This document shows positions 6,874 to 16,006 of a DNA stretch of 19,429 nucleotides, in pieces (position 1 is the stretch's first letter; the number at the start of each line of letters is the position of its first letter). The notes under the pieces are model-generated. The model searched no databases. It saw only the letters and a program-made list of their open reading frames with translations, and was not told the origin of the DNA. Origin of the DNA: Ignavibacteriaceae bacterium (lineage in GTDB: Bacteria > Bacteroidota > Ignavibacteria > Ignavibacteriales > Ignavibacteriaceae); contig JALHTS010000184.1 of the NCBI GenBank assembly GCA_022865965.1, positions 1 to 19,429 of the forward strand, written 5' to 3'. The position numbers and the translations under genes were made by a program.

Positions 6874-8210
6874 TGAATAAATGCATTGTTATTGGAGGAG
6901 GATTTGCTGGACTAACAACTGCTGCTTACCTCGTCAATAAAAACATCAAAGTAGATCTCCTTGAAGCTTCTCCAAAACTGGGCGGAAGAGCCTATTCATT
7001 TTTATCAAAAGACGGAACAACCATTATTGATAACGGTCAACACATATTAATGGGCTGTTATAATGAAACTCTCCGTTTTATGAAAATGATAGGTGCAAAA
7101 GATAATCTTATTTATCAATCCGAACTTGAAATAAATTTTCTTAAGGAAGGATTCGAACAGATAAAACTTAAAGCAGCTTCATTTCCTCATCCATTCAATT
7201 TATTATTTGGAATACTTAACTATAAAGCTATTGGATTTACAGACAGACTAAAAATTCTTAAGTTCTTTTTCAAAATGTTTTCTTATTCCGAAAATGAATT
7301 AATCCGTTTAACGGTTGAGGAATGGTTAAGAAAGGAAAAGCAGAACAGCAGGATTAATAAAGCATTGTGGGAAGTGATTGCCGTTGGTGCTTTAAATACA
7401 AGCATAAAAAAAGCAGCGGCCAAAGTATTTTCTGATGTTCTTAAAGAAATTTTTTTAAATGGGAAATTTGCTTCAACTATAGTACTTCCTAAATACGGAC
7501 TTACAGAAACGTATTGTGATAAGGCTCAGGCTTTTATTGAAAAAAACGGCGGAAGAATTTACACATCCCGCACAGTTACTGGATTGAAAATTGAAAATGA
7601 AAAAATTGTTGAAGTACAAACCGATGAAGGAAATATAAATGAATTCGATTGTGTTGTCTCAGCAGTTCCTTTTTATGCATTACAAAAAATCATTCCTGTT
7701 TCTTATCTGAATAAAAAACCTGAACTAAGATATTCTGCAATATTGTCTGTTCATTTATGGTTAAAAAAGAATCCATTACAAGAAGAATTTTACGGATTAA
7801 TAAATTCACCTTTGCACTGGATCTTTAAAAAAAAAACGCATCTTACTTTAGTTATAAGCGATGCAGATCATTTGATAGAAAAAAATAAAGAAGAAATATT
7901 TAATATCGTTGCAAAAGAATTAAGAAAGTTTACCGGAATTTCTGAAAATAATATAACTGATTATCAGGTTATTAAAGAAAAACGGGCAACATTCGTTCCT
8001 GCTGAAAATATAATCAACTCGCGTCCGTCTGTTATTACAGGGTTGGAGAATTTTTTTGTTGCTGGTGATTGGGTAGATACTAATTTACCGTCTACAATTG
8101 AAAGTGCAGTTAAAAGCGGAAGATTGGCAACCGATGCTATCTTTCACGCAAAATCTTGTAAGTTTAACTACTATAACGAACGAAAAAAGAATAATGTTAG
8201 AAAAAGCTAA
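6873..8210 (+). CDS. hpnE: Hydroxysqualene dehydroxylase HpnE (FAD amine-oxidase fold)
   Basis: A 445-residue flavoprotein. The dinucleotide-binding motif VIGGGFAGLTTAAYL is at 6-20 and the acidic end of the second strand, LLEAS, at 29-33. GGRAYSF (38-44) is the FAD-phosphate contact seen in phytoene-desaturase-like enzymes. The C-terminal FVAGDW...LPSTIESAVKSG segment (about 393-420) closes the FAD site. In the HpnCDE route HpnE reduces hydroxysqualene to squalene. A carotenoid desaturase is the alternative, but length and partners favour HpnE. The last 17 bases overlap the next coding region. Confidence 0.86.
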   Translation: MNKCIVIGGGFAGLTTAAYLVNKNIKVDLLEASPKLGGRAYSFLSKDGTTIIDNGQHILMGCYNETLRFMKMIGAKDNLIYQSELEINFLKEGFEQIKLKAASFPHPFNLLFGILNYKAIGFTDRLKILKFFFKMFSYSENELIRLTVEEWLRKEKQNSRINKALWEVIAVGALNTSIKKAAAKVFSDVLKEIFLNGKFASTIVLPKYGLTETYCDKAQAFIEKNGGRIYTSRTVTGLKIENEKIVEVQTDEGNINEFDCVVSAVPFYALQKIIPVSYLNKKPELRYSAILSVHLWLKKNPLQEEFYGLINSPLHWIFKKKTHLTLVISDADHLIEKNKEEIFNIVAKELRKFTGISENNITDYQVIKEKRATFVPAENIINSRPSVITGLENFFVAGDWVDTNLPSTIESAVKSGRLATDAIFHAKSCKFNYYNERKKNNVRKS

Positions 8211-8724
8211 ATACTATATTGATAAGCTTCAACTACTTCCACACCCTGAGGGCGGATATTACAGAGAAGTCTATCGTGCTGGTGAAATGATTTTAGCTGA
8301 ACATCTTCCCGGAAACTTTAAAGGGAATCGTAATATTTCAACATCAATTTATTTTCTTCTGCAGAAAAATGATTTCTCTGCTTTTCATAAATTAAAATCC
8401 GATGAACTTTGGCACTTTTATGATGGATCAACAATTAGAATTTCATTATTCGATGAAGATGATAAATTCAGCGAGATATTTTTAGGAAAGAACATCTCGG
8501 AGGGAGAAATATTTCAAACAACAATAAAAAAGAATTGTTGGTTTGCAGCTGAGCTTTCAGATAAAAGTTCTTTTGCACTTGTTGGATGTACAGTTTCACC
8601 GGGATTTGATTTTCAGGATTTTGAAATGGCTGACTGTGAAGAACTGGTTAAAAAATTGCCTAACTATGAGGACAAGATTAAAAGACTATGCAAAAAGCCA
8701 AACAAGCCGGCGGAGTCACAATAA
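8194..8724 (+). CDS. DUF985 cupin-like protein
   Basis: A 176-residue protein of the DUF985/Cupin_5 family. The signature elements appear in order: LLPHPEGGYYREVY (14-27), ISTSIYFLL (48-56), SAFHKLKSDELWHFYDG (62-78) and CTVSPGFDFQDFEMAD (132-147). Members are small single-domain beta-barrel cupins; their biochemical role is not settled, and I do not assign one. The open frame extends back to 8098 inside hpnE, but the ATG at 8194 gives the usual family N-terminus; no strong SD is visible. The gene overlaps hpnE by 17 bases and probably shares its transcript, although a link to squalene metabolism is not established. Confidence 0.8.
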   Translation: MLEKAKYYIDKLQLLPHPEGGYYREVYRAGEMILAEHLPGNFKGNRNISTSIYFLLQKNDFSAFHKLKSDELWHFYDGSTIRISLFDEDDKFSEIFLGKNISEGEIFQTTIKKNCWFAAELSDKSSFALVGCTVSPGFDFQDFEMADCEELVKKLPNYEDKIKRLCKKPNKPAESQ

Positions 8725-8809
8725 AGATGAGAAAAATAAATACCTTCATTTGTTCTCAAACTTCTGATAATTTAAGATTGAAATAATAAAAAAAAGCCTT
8801 AATTACTTG

Positions 8810-8840
8810 TTGAAATTAAAACTCATTTTATCTAATTTTT
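8810..8840 (+). promoter_or_regulatory. Possible Bacteroidota-type promoter upstream of sprA
   Basis: TTG at 8810-8812, a 20-base spacer, then TAATTTTT at 8833-8840, seven of eight matches to the TAnnTTTG element. This would place transcription start near 8847, just before the AAAGGAG at 8858. The 233-bp gap is AT-rich, so chance is a real possibility. I see no clear terminator for the squalene block within the gap. Confidence 0.3.
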
Positions 8841-8857
8841 TGCCTCGAAAATAAAAT

Positions 8858-8864
8858 AAAAGGA
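8858..8864 (+). promoter_or_regulatory. Strong Shine-Dalgarno sequence with no usual start codon after it
   Basis: AAAGGAG is the best SD in the sprA upstream region, but no ATG, GTG or TTG lies within 15 bases downstream. The sprA frame at this distance holds an ATC (8871) and is closed by stops at 8895 and 8904. It may be fortuitous, may serve a rare start codon, or may mark an altered 5' end of sprA. Confidence 0.4.
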
Positions 8865-8957
8865 GATTCTATCGATTCATCTATACGGTCTTTATAATTC
8901 TCTTAGGTTAATTTTATCAAGCGCAAAATATTAAATCTGCTCTCCGAGATATTCCGC

Positions 8958-11900
8958 ATGCTGTTATTTGCAGCAATAATTTTTTATGCGGGTATTAATG
9001 TCGGTTTAAACTCTAAAAAGAGCACCCAGCTAAATAGTCAATTCTGGCTAAAAGCCTACTTGTCTTATTTATCGGAAACTGATTTTGCAGTTAATGCAGC
9101 AGAATCAACCGCTCCACTTTTTACAAACCAGTCAGATTTAAGTGATATAATCATAAATTTCGAAGCACCTCCCGATACGGGGGAAGGCGAAACTAATCCC
9201 GATTCAATATTTGTTAGTGATACACTTAAAACACCCACAGATTCATTGGTTGATCCTTTCACTTTAATTGAAGATACAGTTAAAGTTGATTCGATGGCTT
9301 TAGACTCAACCGGCAGGTTAGAACATTTCAGATATCAACGTGAAGATGTTCCTTATGTTCAGATTAAAGAAAGAAAAAGATCTAAGTTTTTTGTTGAACC
9401 TTCGCAAACCTTTAAACAGAAAAAAGTTACAATCGACTCTACCGGAAATTTTGTAGAGATACGAGAAATTTTAGGAGGCAAAGATTCCAAAATATTATTA
9501 AGAGTGCCGATCGAAGAATATGTTCAGGAGAAAATAAGACTACGTGAAAGAAAACTTTGGGAAGAAATTGGCTATAAGTATGAATTGAAGGATTCTAAAG
9601 TTGGTCTTGGCGATCTTATAAAAAGCATAACCGATTTTGAAATTCCATTACCCAGTGTTGGCATTCTTACCATTTTTGGTGAACCAAAAATTAGTTTGAG
9701 AATAGGAGGACAGGTACAAATTCGCGGTGCCTGGAGAAATGAAACAACCGAAGGTGTTACTGCTTCCAGACTTGGAAATACCAGAAATGAACCCGACTTT
9801 AAACAACAAGTTCAAATTAATGTGAACGGAACAATCGGCGATAAACTTAACATAGCTGCTGACTGGAACACGGAAAGAACGTTTGAGTATGAAAACCAGC
9901 TTAAAATAAAATACACCGGTTATGATGACGAAATTATTCAAAGTATTGAAGCCGGTAACGTAACACTTCAAACTTCTCCTCTTATCGGCGGTAGTGAAGC
10001 TTTGTTTGGTTTGAAAGCTCAATTTAAAATGGGTCCTTTTACTCTTACTACTTTAGCAAGTCAGAAGAAAGGTGAAACAAAAGAAGTTACCGTTTCGAGT
10101 GGAACAACTTCACAAGAATTTCAGATACGTGCATATGATTACTCAACTAACCATTACTTTCTTGATACGTTATATGCAAGCACGATTCCCGGATTAGATC
10201 TTTTTAATAGATATTATGGTAGTCCAACTCCTGAAATTGACAATAACTATTTTGTAAAAGATATCCAGGTATGGAAATCTATTAACGTTATCAATATTGA
10301 CAAATCTAAAGAGCGAGACGCAAATGCTTACATCAACCTTACCTCGATTCCTTTAAATGGAGCCTACGATGAAAATCTTAGAAATGATATAGAAAATCCC
10401 AGTCCGGGTGAAGAAGAATCTGGTCGATTTTTGTTATTAACCCCAGATGTGGATTATACTCTACAACCAGAAACAGGTTTTATAACATTCAAAACTGCTA
10501 TTAATGAAATAGATATTATTGCGGTTGCATATCGTACTGAGAACGGACCCGGTAATGATAATGACCTTATTTTTGGTGAATTTCTGACACCGGCAGATAC
10601 AAATTTATCAAAAAGACTTATTCTTAAATTAATTAAACCCAAAAATCTTCAACCTGACTATCAAACAGCCTGGAAACTTCAGCTTAAAAATATTTATCCT
10701 GTTGGTGCAAGGAATATAAAACCGGATGGTTTTGAGTTTGATATTAATTACGAGATTGATGGTAGTGAGGCAGTTTCAGAAGTTCAGGGATCAGCTGGTC
10801 TTGTAAGGTTTTTAAATGCATTTGGATTTGACAACACAGGGTCCAGTGGGCAGGGTGATCCGGACAATAAATTTGATTACAGACCAGGAATAACAATTTT
10901 CCCCGCAACCGGTGAAATTCTTTTTCCAAATCTTCAGCCTTTCGCTAAAAATTTACCTGATGGACTAACAGACAATTTCAGATATGATTCCATTTATACA
11001 ACTTCTAAAACATTTGCCCGTCAGGATAAAGTCAATGATAAATGGATATTGGTTGGGAAAAGTTCGGGTGATGCCTCTTCAACTTATCAACTTGGATTTA
11101 ATGTTGTTGAAAATTCAGTTAGAGTTTTACTTAACGGCAGGGAACTAACTTCCAAAGTTGATTATTCTGTCGATTATAATATCGGTACATTAACAATCAG
11201 AAATGATGCGGCGCTTGTACCCGGAGCTGATCTAAGGATTACCTATGAACAAAATGATCTTTTTCAATTAGCATCTAAAACTCTATTGGGTGCAAGAGGT
11301 ATATACGAGTTTTCTAAAAAAACCAAACTCGGTTTTTCAATTTTGAATTTGAATCAGCAGACTTTAAGTGATAAAGTAAGAATTGGTGAAGAACCTTTAA
11401 GCAATACAATTTATGGGTTAGATTTCTCTACTCAGGCAGATATTCCAATTGTTACAAAAGCAATAGACAATATTTTTTCAACACGTGAAATGTCATCATT
11501 TACTTTATCCGGCGAGTATGCTTATATAGATCCCGATCCAAACACAAAGAAAAGTACAGTATTATCAGATGGCGGAAAAAGTATTGCGTACATAGATGAT
11601 TTTGAAGGTGCTAAAAGAATAATACCTATTGGCGTTTCTTATACTTCATGGAGAGATTTAAGTCCGCCCGATTCATTAACATACTTACCCGGTTTAAGCC
11701 GACTTGAAAAAATGGATCATAAAGGAAAAACCTTTTGGTTTACAAGAACTCCTTCTGATATTACTGTGGAACAGATTTATGGTGATCGTAAACAGGTTGC
11801 CAGATCTGATCAACAGGTTAGCGTAATGGATTTTGTTTTTATGCCAGATACACCGGGAACATCTAATTACACTCCAGAGCTTTCTAATCCGAATACAAGC

Positions 11901-14900
11901 TGGGGTGGTAATATGAAAGTTCTCTCATCGACTGCTAGCAATCTGGTTGAAGAAAATATTGAGTTCATAGAGTTCTGGCTGAATATCAGAAAAGCTCCGG
12001 ATAGTACAAAACTTTATATTGATCTTGGAAGAATTAGTGAAGATGCAATTCCAAACAATCGATTAAACACCGAAGATATTTATAATAATGAAACAATTAC
12101 AGATCCTGATGTACAGGATCTTGGGCTTGATATGCTTACGGATGCTGAAGAAAAATCACTTTATGGTTCTGCTAAGGCGGATCCTGCAGGAGATAATTTT
12201 TTCTTTCAAAGAAATGATGCGCTTCATCCATTTGACTATTTTAATATAAATGGATCTCAAGGAAATGCAATTCTTACTGATATAGGTCTTATACCTGATA
12301 CTGAGGATTTAAACCGTAATGGTACATTAGATCAAGTTAACAGTTATTACAGATATGAAATTCCATTGGATACTAACCAGGGAGTAAATCCGTTCATTGC
12401 CGGTGGCGGATTGACTCAGTACGGCTGGTATCTTTATCGCATTCCCCTTAAAGATTTCGCTATGCAGATTGGTAATCCAAGTTTTACGAATATTGAATTT
12501 ATTAGAATGTTTACTCAGAACGTGCCTGAATGGATGTGGTTTCAAATTACTGAATTTAATCTTGTTGGAAGTCAATGGCAGAAACTTGTTGCTGAAGATA
12601 CAATCCTTTCGGTTTCTGTTGTAAGTCTTGAAGAAAATCCTGAATATCAATCACCGCCGGGAGTTTTTCAGGAACGTGACAGAACTCGTCCTGACGAAAA
12701 TATTTTACGAAACGAACAATCACTAAATCTTATTATTAAAGATTTACCTGAAGGAGAGTCGAGAGAAGCCGTAAAATATTTATTTAGACCTCTCGATGTT
12801 TTTAATTACAGGGAAATGAAATTGTTTATTCATGGTGATGGAAATAATGGTCCCGGTTCTGTTTCATACACTGATATAAGTACAGGAAGATATTCCGCAG
12901 AAGTCTATTTCCGTTTTGGCGGAGATACAAATCACTACTATGAATATCGTCAGCCAGTAGATGCTGGTTGGAATGAAATAAGTATAATATTCAGTGAACT
13001 TACTGCAATAAAGCAGCTGGCAAGAGATTCCATAAGTCAGATTATTGAAGTACCTGTTCCTGGCAGACCGGGGCATTTCTATCGGCTAAAGGGAAATCCA
13101 ACTCTAACCTCTGTTAAATTTTTATCTGTCGGCATTTATAATCTCAATGATGATTTTAACCCCGGTTTAATATCTGGTGAAGTTTGGGTGAATGAATTAA
13201 GAGTTATTGGCGCGGATGATTCACCCGGTTGGGCATACTCATTTAATACTTCAATTAAATTGGCAGATTTGATGACGGTCAATTTTAATATGAGTGAAAG
13301 GAATCCTTATTTCCACAGACTACAGGATAGATTCGGCTCCAGAGTTGAATCAGCTAACTGGTCGATTGCTTCAGATGTGAATCTTCTTAAACTAATACCG
13401 ATAAATCTGCCAGAAAGTAATTTAAGATTATCTTATTCACATACAGAGCAAGTAGGAAAGCCACTTTATATTCCCGGTTCTGATATAAGAGTAGATGAAG
13501 CAGTAAAACAACTTAAACTTCAAAATAGTGTTGATTCTACCAAGACAGATAAAACCGGTGAAGTTCTGCGAACGGAAACTCAAACACTTAATGTTTCAGA
13601 TTCCTGGTCCGCATCTAATATCAAAATAAAAATTCCCACTAAATGGTGGCTAATTAGAGATTCATTTAATGCTCTTACGTTTGGATTTAATTACAATAAA
13701 AATTTTAGTCGAAATCCAACTACTATGGTCAGTAAAAGCTGGGTTTGGAACGCAAATATAAATTATGCAGTCGCTTTGAGTCCGGATTATTATTTTGAAC
13801 CGATTGATATTCCTGTTCTTGGTATTTTGTTTACTTTACTTACTGACTACAGTAAAACGAAAGTTTACTTTACTCCGCAAAACGTAAATGCTTCATTAAC
13901 GGCAAGAAGAAATAAAAGTTCAAGTATTATGAGACCGACTTTGGTAGGAGGTAAACTGACAGAACCTGCTGAAGCTATATCGAGAGATTTTCAAACTACG
14001 CGCGGATTTAATTTTAACTGGAAAATTACTGAGGGCGGATTTTTAAATCTTTCTACAAATTATAATTTGAATATATCATCATCTCTGGCTTACCTTGAAA
14101 CTGATGAGTTGGGTGTTCCAAGAACTGAAAGTCAAATATGGAATGATATCTTCTCAAGAGTGTTTTTTGGCAATGACTTCAGGTATCAACAGAATATGGA
14201 TTTCAGAACTAGTCCAAAACTTCCTTCACTCTGGAATATAAACAGATACTTTACTATCACTGCTAATTACTCAGTTGGTTATCAATGGAATAACGATTTC
14301 AGACAGCCAGAGTTGGGCAAGAGTGCTGGATTCTCTAATAAATCAAGTGCAAGTTTAACACTAAGGCTTAAAGCACTATTCGATCCATTATTTCAGGATG
14401 AAATAGATCAAAAAACGTCTCAGACTAATCAGCGAGTTACCGGTCAGGAGAGAATGATAGAAAACATTCCAAAAAAAGAAGATCCTCAAAACATCATTAC
14501 GACAAAAACCGACTCTTTAGGGAATGTAATATCTGATTCAACTCAACTTGCTGATGATAAACCAGGAACTTTAAGCAAAGCGTGGGGTTTCTTTAAACTA
14601 GCAATAAAAACCATTTTATTTGATTATGAAAATATTAATATAAGTTTCAGTAACGATAATAGTTTGTCCAAATCAGGACTAAAATCTTCTGGAACAGGTT
14701 TTGCTAATTTCTGGGGATTTGCCCACAATGATGACGAAGGACCTGGCAGAGGTTTTATGCTTGGTTTATCTGATGATGTGGGACCCAGAGCTTTGCAAAA
14801 GGGAACTAATCTTAGCGATGTGTTCCAGCATAAAAATAATTTTGATTTTAAAACTTCACGACCGCTGTGGGAAGGTGCTAAAATTGATATAAACTGGAAA

Positions 14901-15827
14901 GTAGGGTGGTCATTAAATAAAAACACTACTATTACAGCAGATGATTTTGGAAATATGATTGTATCTAATATTAATTCTTCCGGAACATTGTCAAGATCAT
15001 TCTTATCATTGCCGCCTTCCTTATTCTTAAGTGTTTTTAACAGCGGTATAAAAAAAGTGAATGAATTATATAATCCCAATTCCCAGGAAGCAGAAGCAAG
15101 TCTTTCTGATGCTTTTATAAAAGGATTTGAAACTTTCCCAATTTTTTCTCGATTAGCTTTTCTTGAGGAGTTCACTAAATATATTCCACGACCAAATTGG
15201 AGAGTATCGTGGGATGGACTTGAGAAGATTTCATTCTTCCAGTCAATAGCTACAAGAGTTTCTTTGGAACATGCTTATTCATCAAATTACACAGAAGGAT
15301 GGAAGCTTTCTCCTGATGGTAACAAGCAGGTTCAAACTCAAAAAATTGATTATGCATTCTCTCCTCTAGCCGGAATAAATTTAACATTCGGACAACTTTG
15401 GGGAGGTAATCTTATGGGTAGTATTAAATACTCCACTCGTACAAGTTATGACCTTGGTATTACTACTTCTAACATTACTGAAACGTTTTCAAGAGATATT
15501 GGTTTTACAGTTAACTATTCAAAATCAGGATTTGAACTTCCGTTATTCGGAGTTTCATTAAAGAATGATATTGAGTTCAGTCTTTCGTATACAAGTGCAA
15601 AAAACTCAACTGTGCGTTATGAAATGGCTAATTTTACCGAAGAAGGTATTCCGCAGGATGGTACTGCTCGAGTAACAATTGAACCAAGAATAAAGTATAC
15701 AATAAGTTCCAAAGTTACCTTGAGTGTGTTTTATAAGCGTTCGACAGTTGAACCGGAGGGTGCTTCAAGAATTCCGCCTACAACGACAAATGAAGCCGGC
15801 TTAGATGTAAATATAATCATCAATTGA
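8958..15827 (+). CDS. sprA: SprA/Sov, type IX secretion outer-membrane translocon
   Basis: A 2289-residue protein, near the size of Flavobacterium SprA (about 2400). Known SprA is a single-chain 36-strand outer-membrane beta-barrel through which folded T9SS cargo passes. Here a short hydrophobic N-terminus (MLLFAAIIFYAGINVG) is followed by an acidic, Ser/Thr/Asp-rich stretch (about 55-115). Then come long alternating, aromatic-rich beta segments typical of SprA, the diagnostic YIDDFEGA motif at 878-885 with SYTSWRDLSPPD after it, and barrel strands to the C-terminus (GLDVNIIIN). The ATG used has no strong SD and the hydrophobic segment lacks a positive n-region. The frame is open upstream only to 8907 (preceding stop 8904-8906), adding a Lys/Arg-rich stretch without ATG, GTG or TTG, so the true start is uncertain. 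The sorting-domain GH3 enzyme upstream is a likely client. Confidence 0.9.
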   Translation: MLLFAAIIFYAGINVGLNSKKSTQLNSQFWLKAYLSYLSETDFAVNAAESTAPLFTNQSDLSDIIINFEAPPDTGEGETNPDSIFVSDTLKTPTDSLVDPFTLIEDTVKVDSMALDSTGRLEHFRYQREDVPYVQIKERKRSKFFVEPSQTFKQKKVTIDSTGNFVEIREILGGKDSKILLRVPIEEYVQEKIRLRERKLWEEIGYKYELKDSKVGLGDLIKSITDFEIPLPSVGILTIFGEPKISLRIGGQVQIRGAWRNETTEGVTASRLGNTRNEPDFKQQVQINVNGTIGDKLNIAADWNTERTFEYENQLKIKYTGYDDEIIQSIEAGNVTLQTSPLIGGSEALFGLKAQFKMGPFTLTTLASQKKGETKEVTVSSGTTSQEFQIRAYDYSTNHYFLDTLYASTIPGLDLFNRYYGSPTPEIDNNYFVKDIQVWKSINVINIDKSKERDANAYINLTSIPLNGAYDENLRNDIENPSPGEEESGRFLLLTPDVDYTLQPETGFITFKTAINEIDIIAVAYRTENGPGNDNDLIFGEFLTPADTNLSKRLILKLIKPKNLQPDYQTAWKLQLKNIYPVGARNIKPDGFEFDINYEIDGSEAVSEVQGSAGLVRFLNAFGFDNTGSSGQGDPDNKFDYRPGITIFPATGEILFPNLQPFAKNLPDGLTDNFRYDSIYTTSKTFARQDKVNDKWILVGKSSGDASSTYQLGFNVVENSVRVLLNGRELTSKVDYSVDYNIGTLTIRNDAALVPGADLRITYEQNDLFQLASKTLLGARGIYEFSKKTKLGFSILNLNQQTLSDKVRIGEEPLSNTIYGLDFSTQADIPIVTKAIDNIFSTREMSSFTLSGEYAYIDPDPNTKKSTVLSDGGKSIAYIDDFEGAKRIIPIGVSYTSWRDLSPPDSLTYLPGLSRLEKMDHKGKTFWFTRTPSDITVEQIYGDRKQVARSDQQVSVMDFVFMPDTPGTSNYTPELSNPNTSWGGNMKVLSSTASNLVEENIEFIEFWLNIRKAPDSTKLYIDLGRISEDAIPNNRLNTEDIYNNETITDPDVQDLGLDMLTDAEEKSLYGSAKADPAGDNFFFQRNDALHPFDYFNINGSQGNAILTDIGLIPDTEDLNRNGTLDQVNSYYRYEIPLDTNQGVNPFIAGGGLTQYGWYLYRIPLKDFAMQIGNPSFTNIEFIRMFTQNVPEWMWFQITEFNLVGSQWQKLVAEDTILSVSVVSLEENPEYQSPPGVFQERDRTRPDENILRNEQSLNLIIKDLPEGESREAVKYLFRPLDVFNYREMKLFIHGDGNNGPGSVSYTDISTGRYSAEVYFRFGGDTNHYYEYRQPVDAGWNEISIIFSELTAIKQLARDSISQIIEVPVPGRPGHFYRLKGNPTLTSVKFLSVGIYNLNDDFNPGLISGEVWVNELRVIGADDSPGWAYSFNTSIKLADLMTVNFNMSERNPYFHRLQDRFGSRVESANWSIASDVNLLKLIPINLPESNLRLSYSHTEQVGKPLYIPGSDIRVDEAVKQLKLQNSVDSTKTDKTGEVLRTETQTLNVSDSWSASNIKIKIPTKWWLIRDSFNALTFGFNYNKNFSRNPTTMVSKSWVWNANINYAVALSPDYYFEPIDIPVLGILFTLLTDYSKTKVYFTPQNVNASLTARRNKSSSIMRPTLVGGKLTEPAEAISRDFQTTRGFNFNWKITEGGFLNLSTNYNLNISSSLAYLETDELGVPRTESQIWNDIFSRVFFGNDFRYQQNMDFRTSPKLPSLWNINRYFTITANYSVGYQWNNDFRQPELGKSAGFSNKSSASLTLRLKALFDPLFQDEIDQKTSQTNQRVTGQERMIENIPKKEDPQNIITTKTDSLGNVISDSTQLADDKPGTLSKAWGFFKLAIKTILFDYENINISFSNDNSLSKSGLKSSGTGFANFWGFAHNDDEGPGRGFMLGLSDDVGPRALQKGTNLSDVFQHKNNFDFKTSRPLWEGAKIDINWKVGWSLNKNTTITADDFGNMIVSNINSSGTLSRSFLSLPPSLFLSVFNSGIKKVNELYNPNSQEAEASLSDAFIKGFETFPIFSRLAFLEEFTKYIPRPNWRVSWDGLEKISFFQSIATRVSLEHAYSSNYTEGWKLSPDGNKQVQTQKIDYAFSPLAGINLTFGQLWGGNLMGSIKYSTRTSYDLGITTSNITETFSRDIGFTVNYSKSGFELPLFGVSLKNDIEFSLSYTSAKNSTVRYEMANFTEEGIPQDGTARVTIEPRIKYTISSKVTLSVFYKRSTVEPEGASRIPPTTTNEAGLDVNIIIN

Positions 15828-15880
15828 CGTCAAAAAATTTGTTTATTCCAGATGGATTCATTTTTAGGAATATTTGAGTG

Positions 15881-15949
15881 ATGAAATATTGGAATTTTGG
15901 AATAATTCAAAAAATAGCATTCCATCATTCCATATCTCCAATTTTCCAT
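15881..15949. repeat. Imperfect inverted repeat of ATTCCA/TGGAAT units
   Basis: Arms 15881-15906 and 15924-15949 are complementary at 20 of 26 positions, separated by 17 bases. Both arms contain repeated TGGAAT or ATTCCA words. It lies between sprA and porX. With no U-tract after it, it looks more like a dispersed repeat or degenerate palindrome than an intrinsic terminator, though it could form a hairpin at the 3' end of the sprA transcript. Confidence 0.5.
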
Positions 15950-16006
15950 AAGTTTGGCTTAACATCGTGTATTAATTAAATTATGAATGAAGGGAAATAG
16001 ATTTTT

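Noticed and set aside
8543..8767. Open frame of 74 residues overlapping the DUF985 gene end
   Set aside because: It is a +1 frame shadow of the cupin-like gene, with a composition unlike a real protein and no SD.
14624..15175. Antisense open frame of 183 residues inside sprA
   Set aside because: It is the longest of several antisense frames in sprA. It has no recognisable motif, and sprA coding in the other strand is unambiguous.
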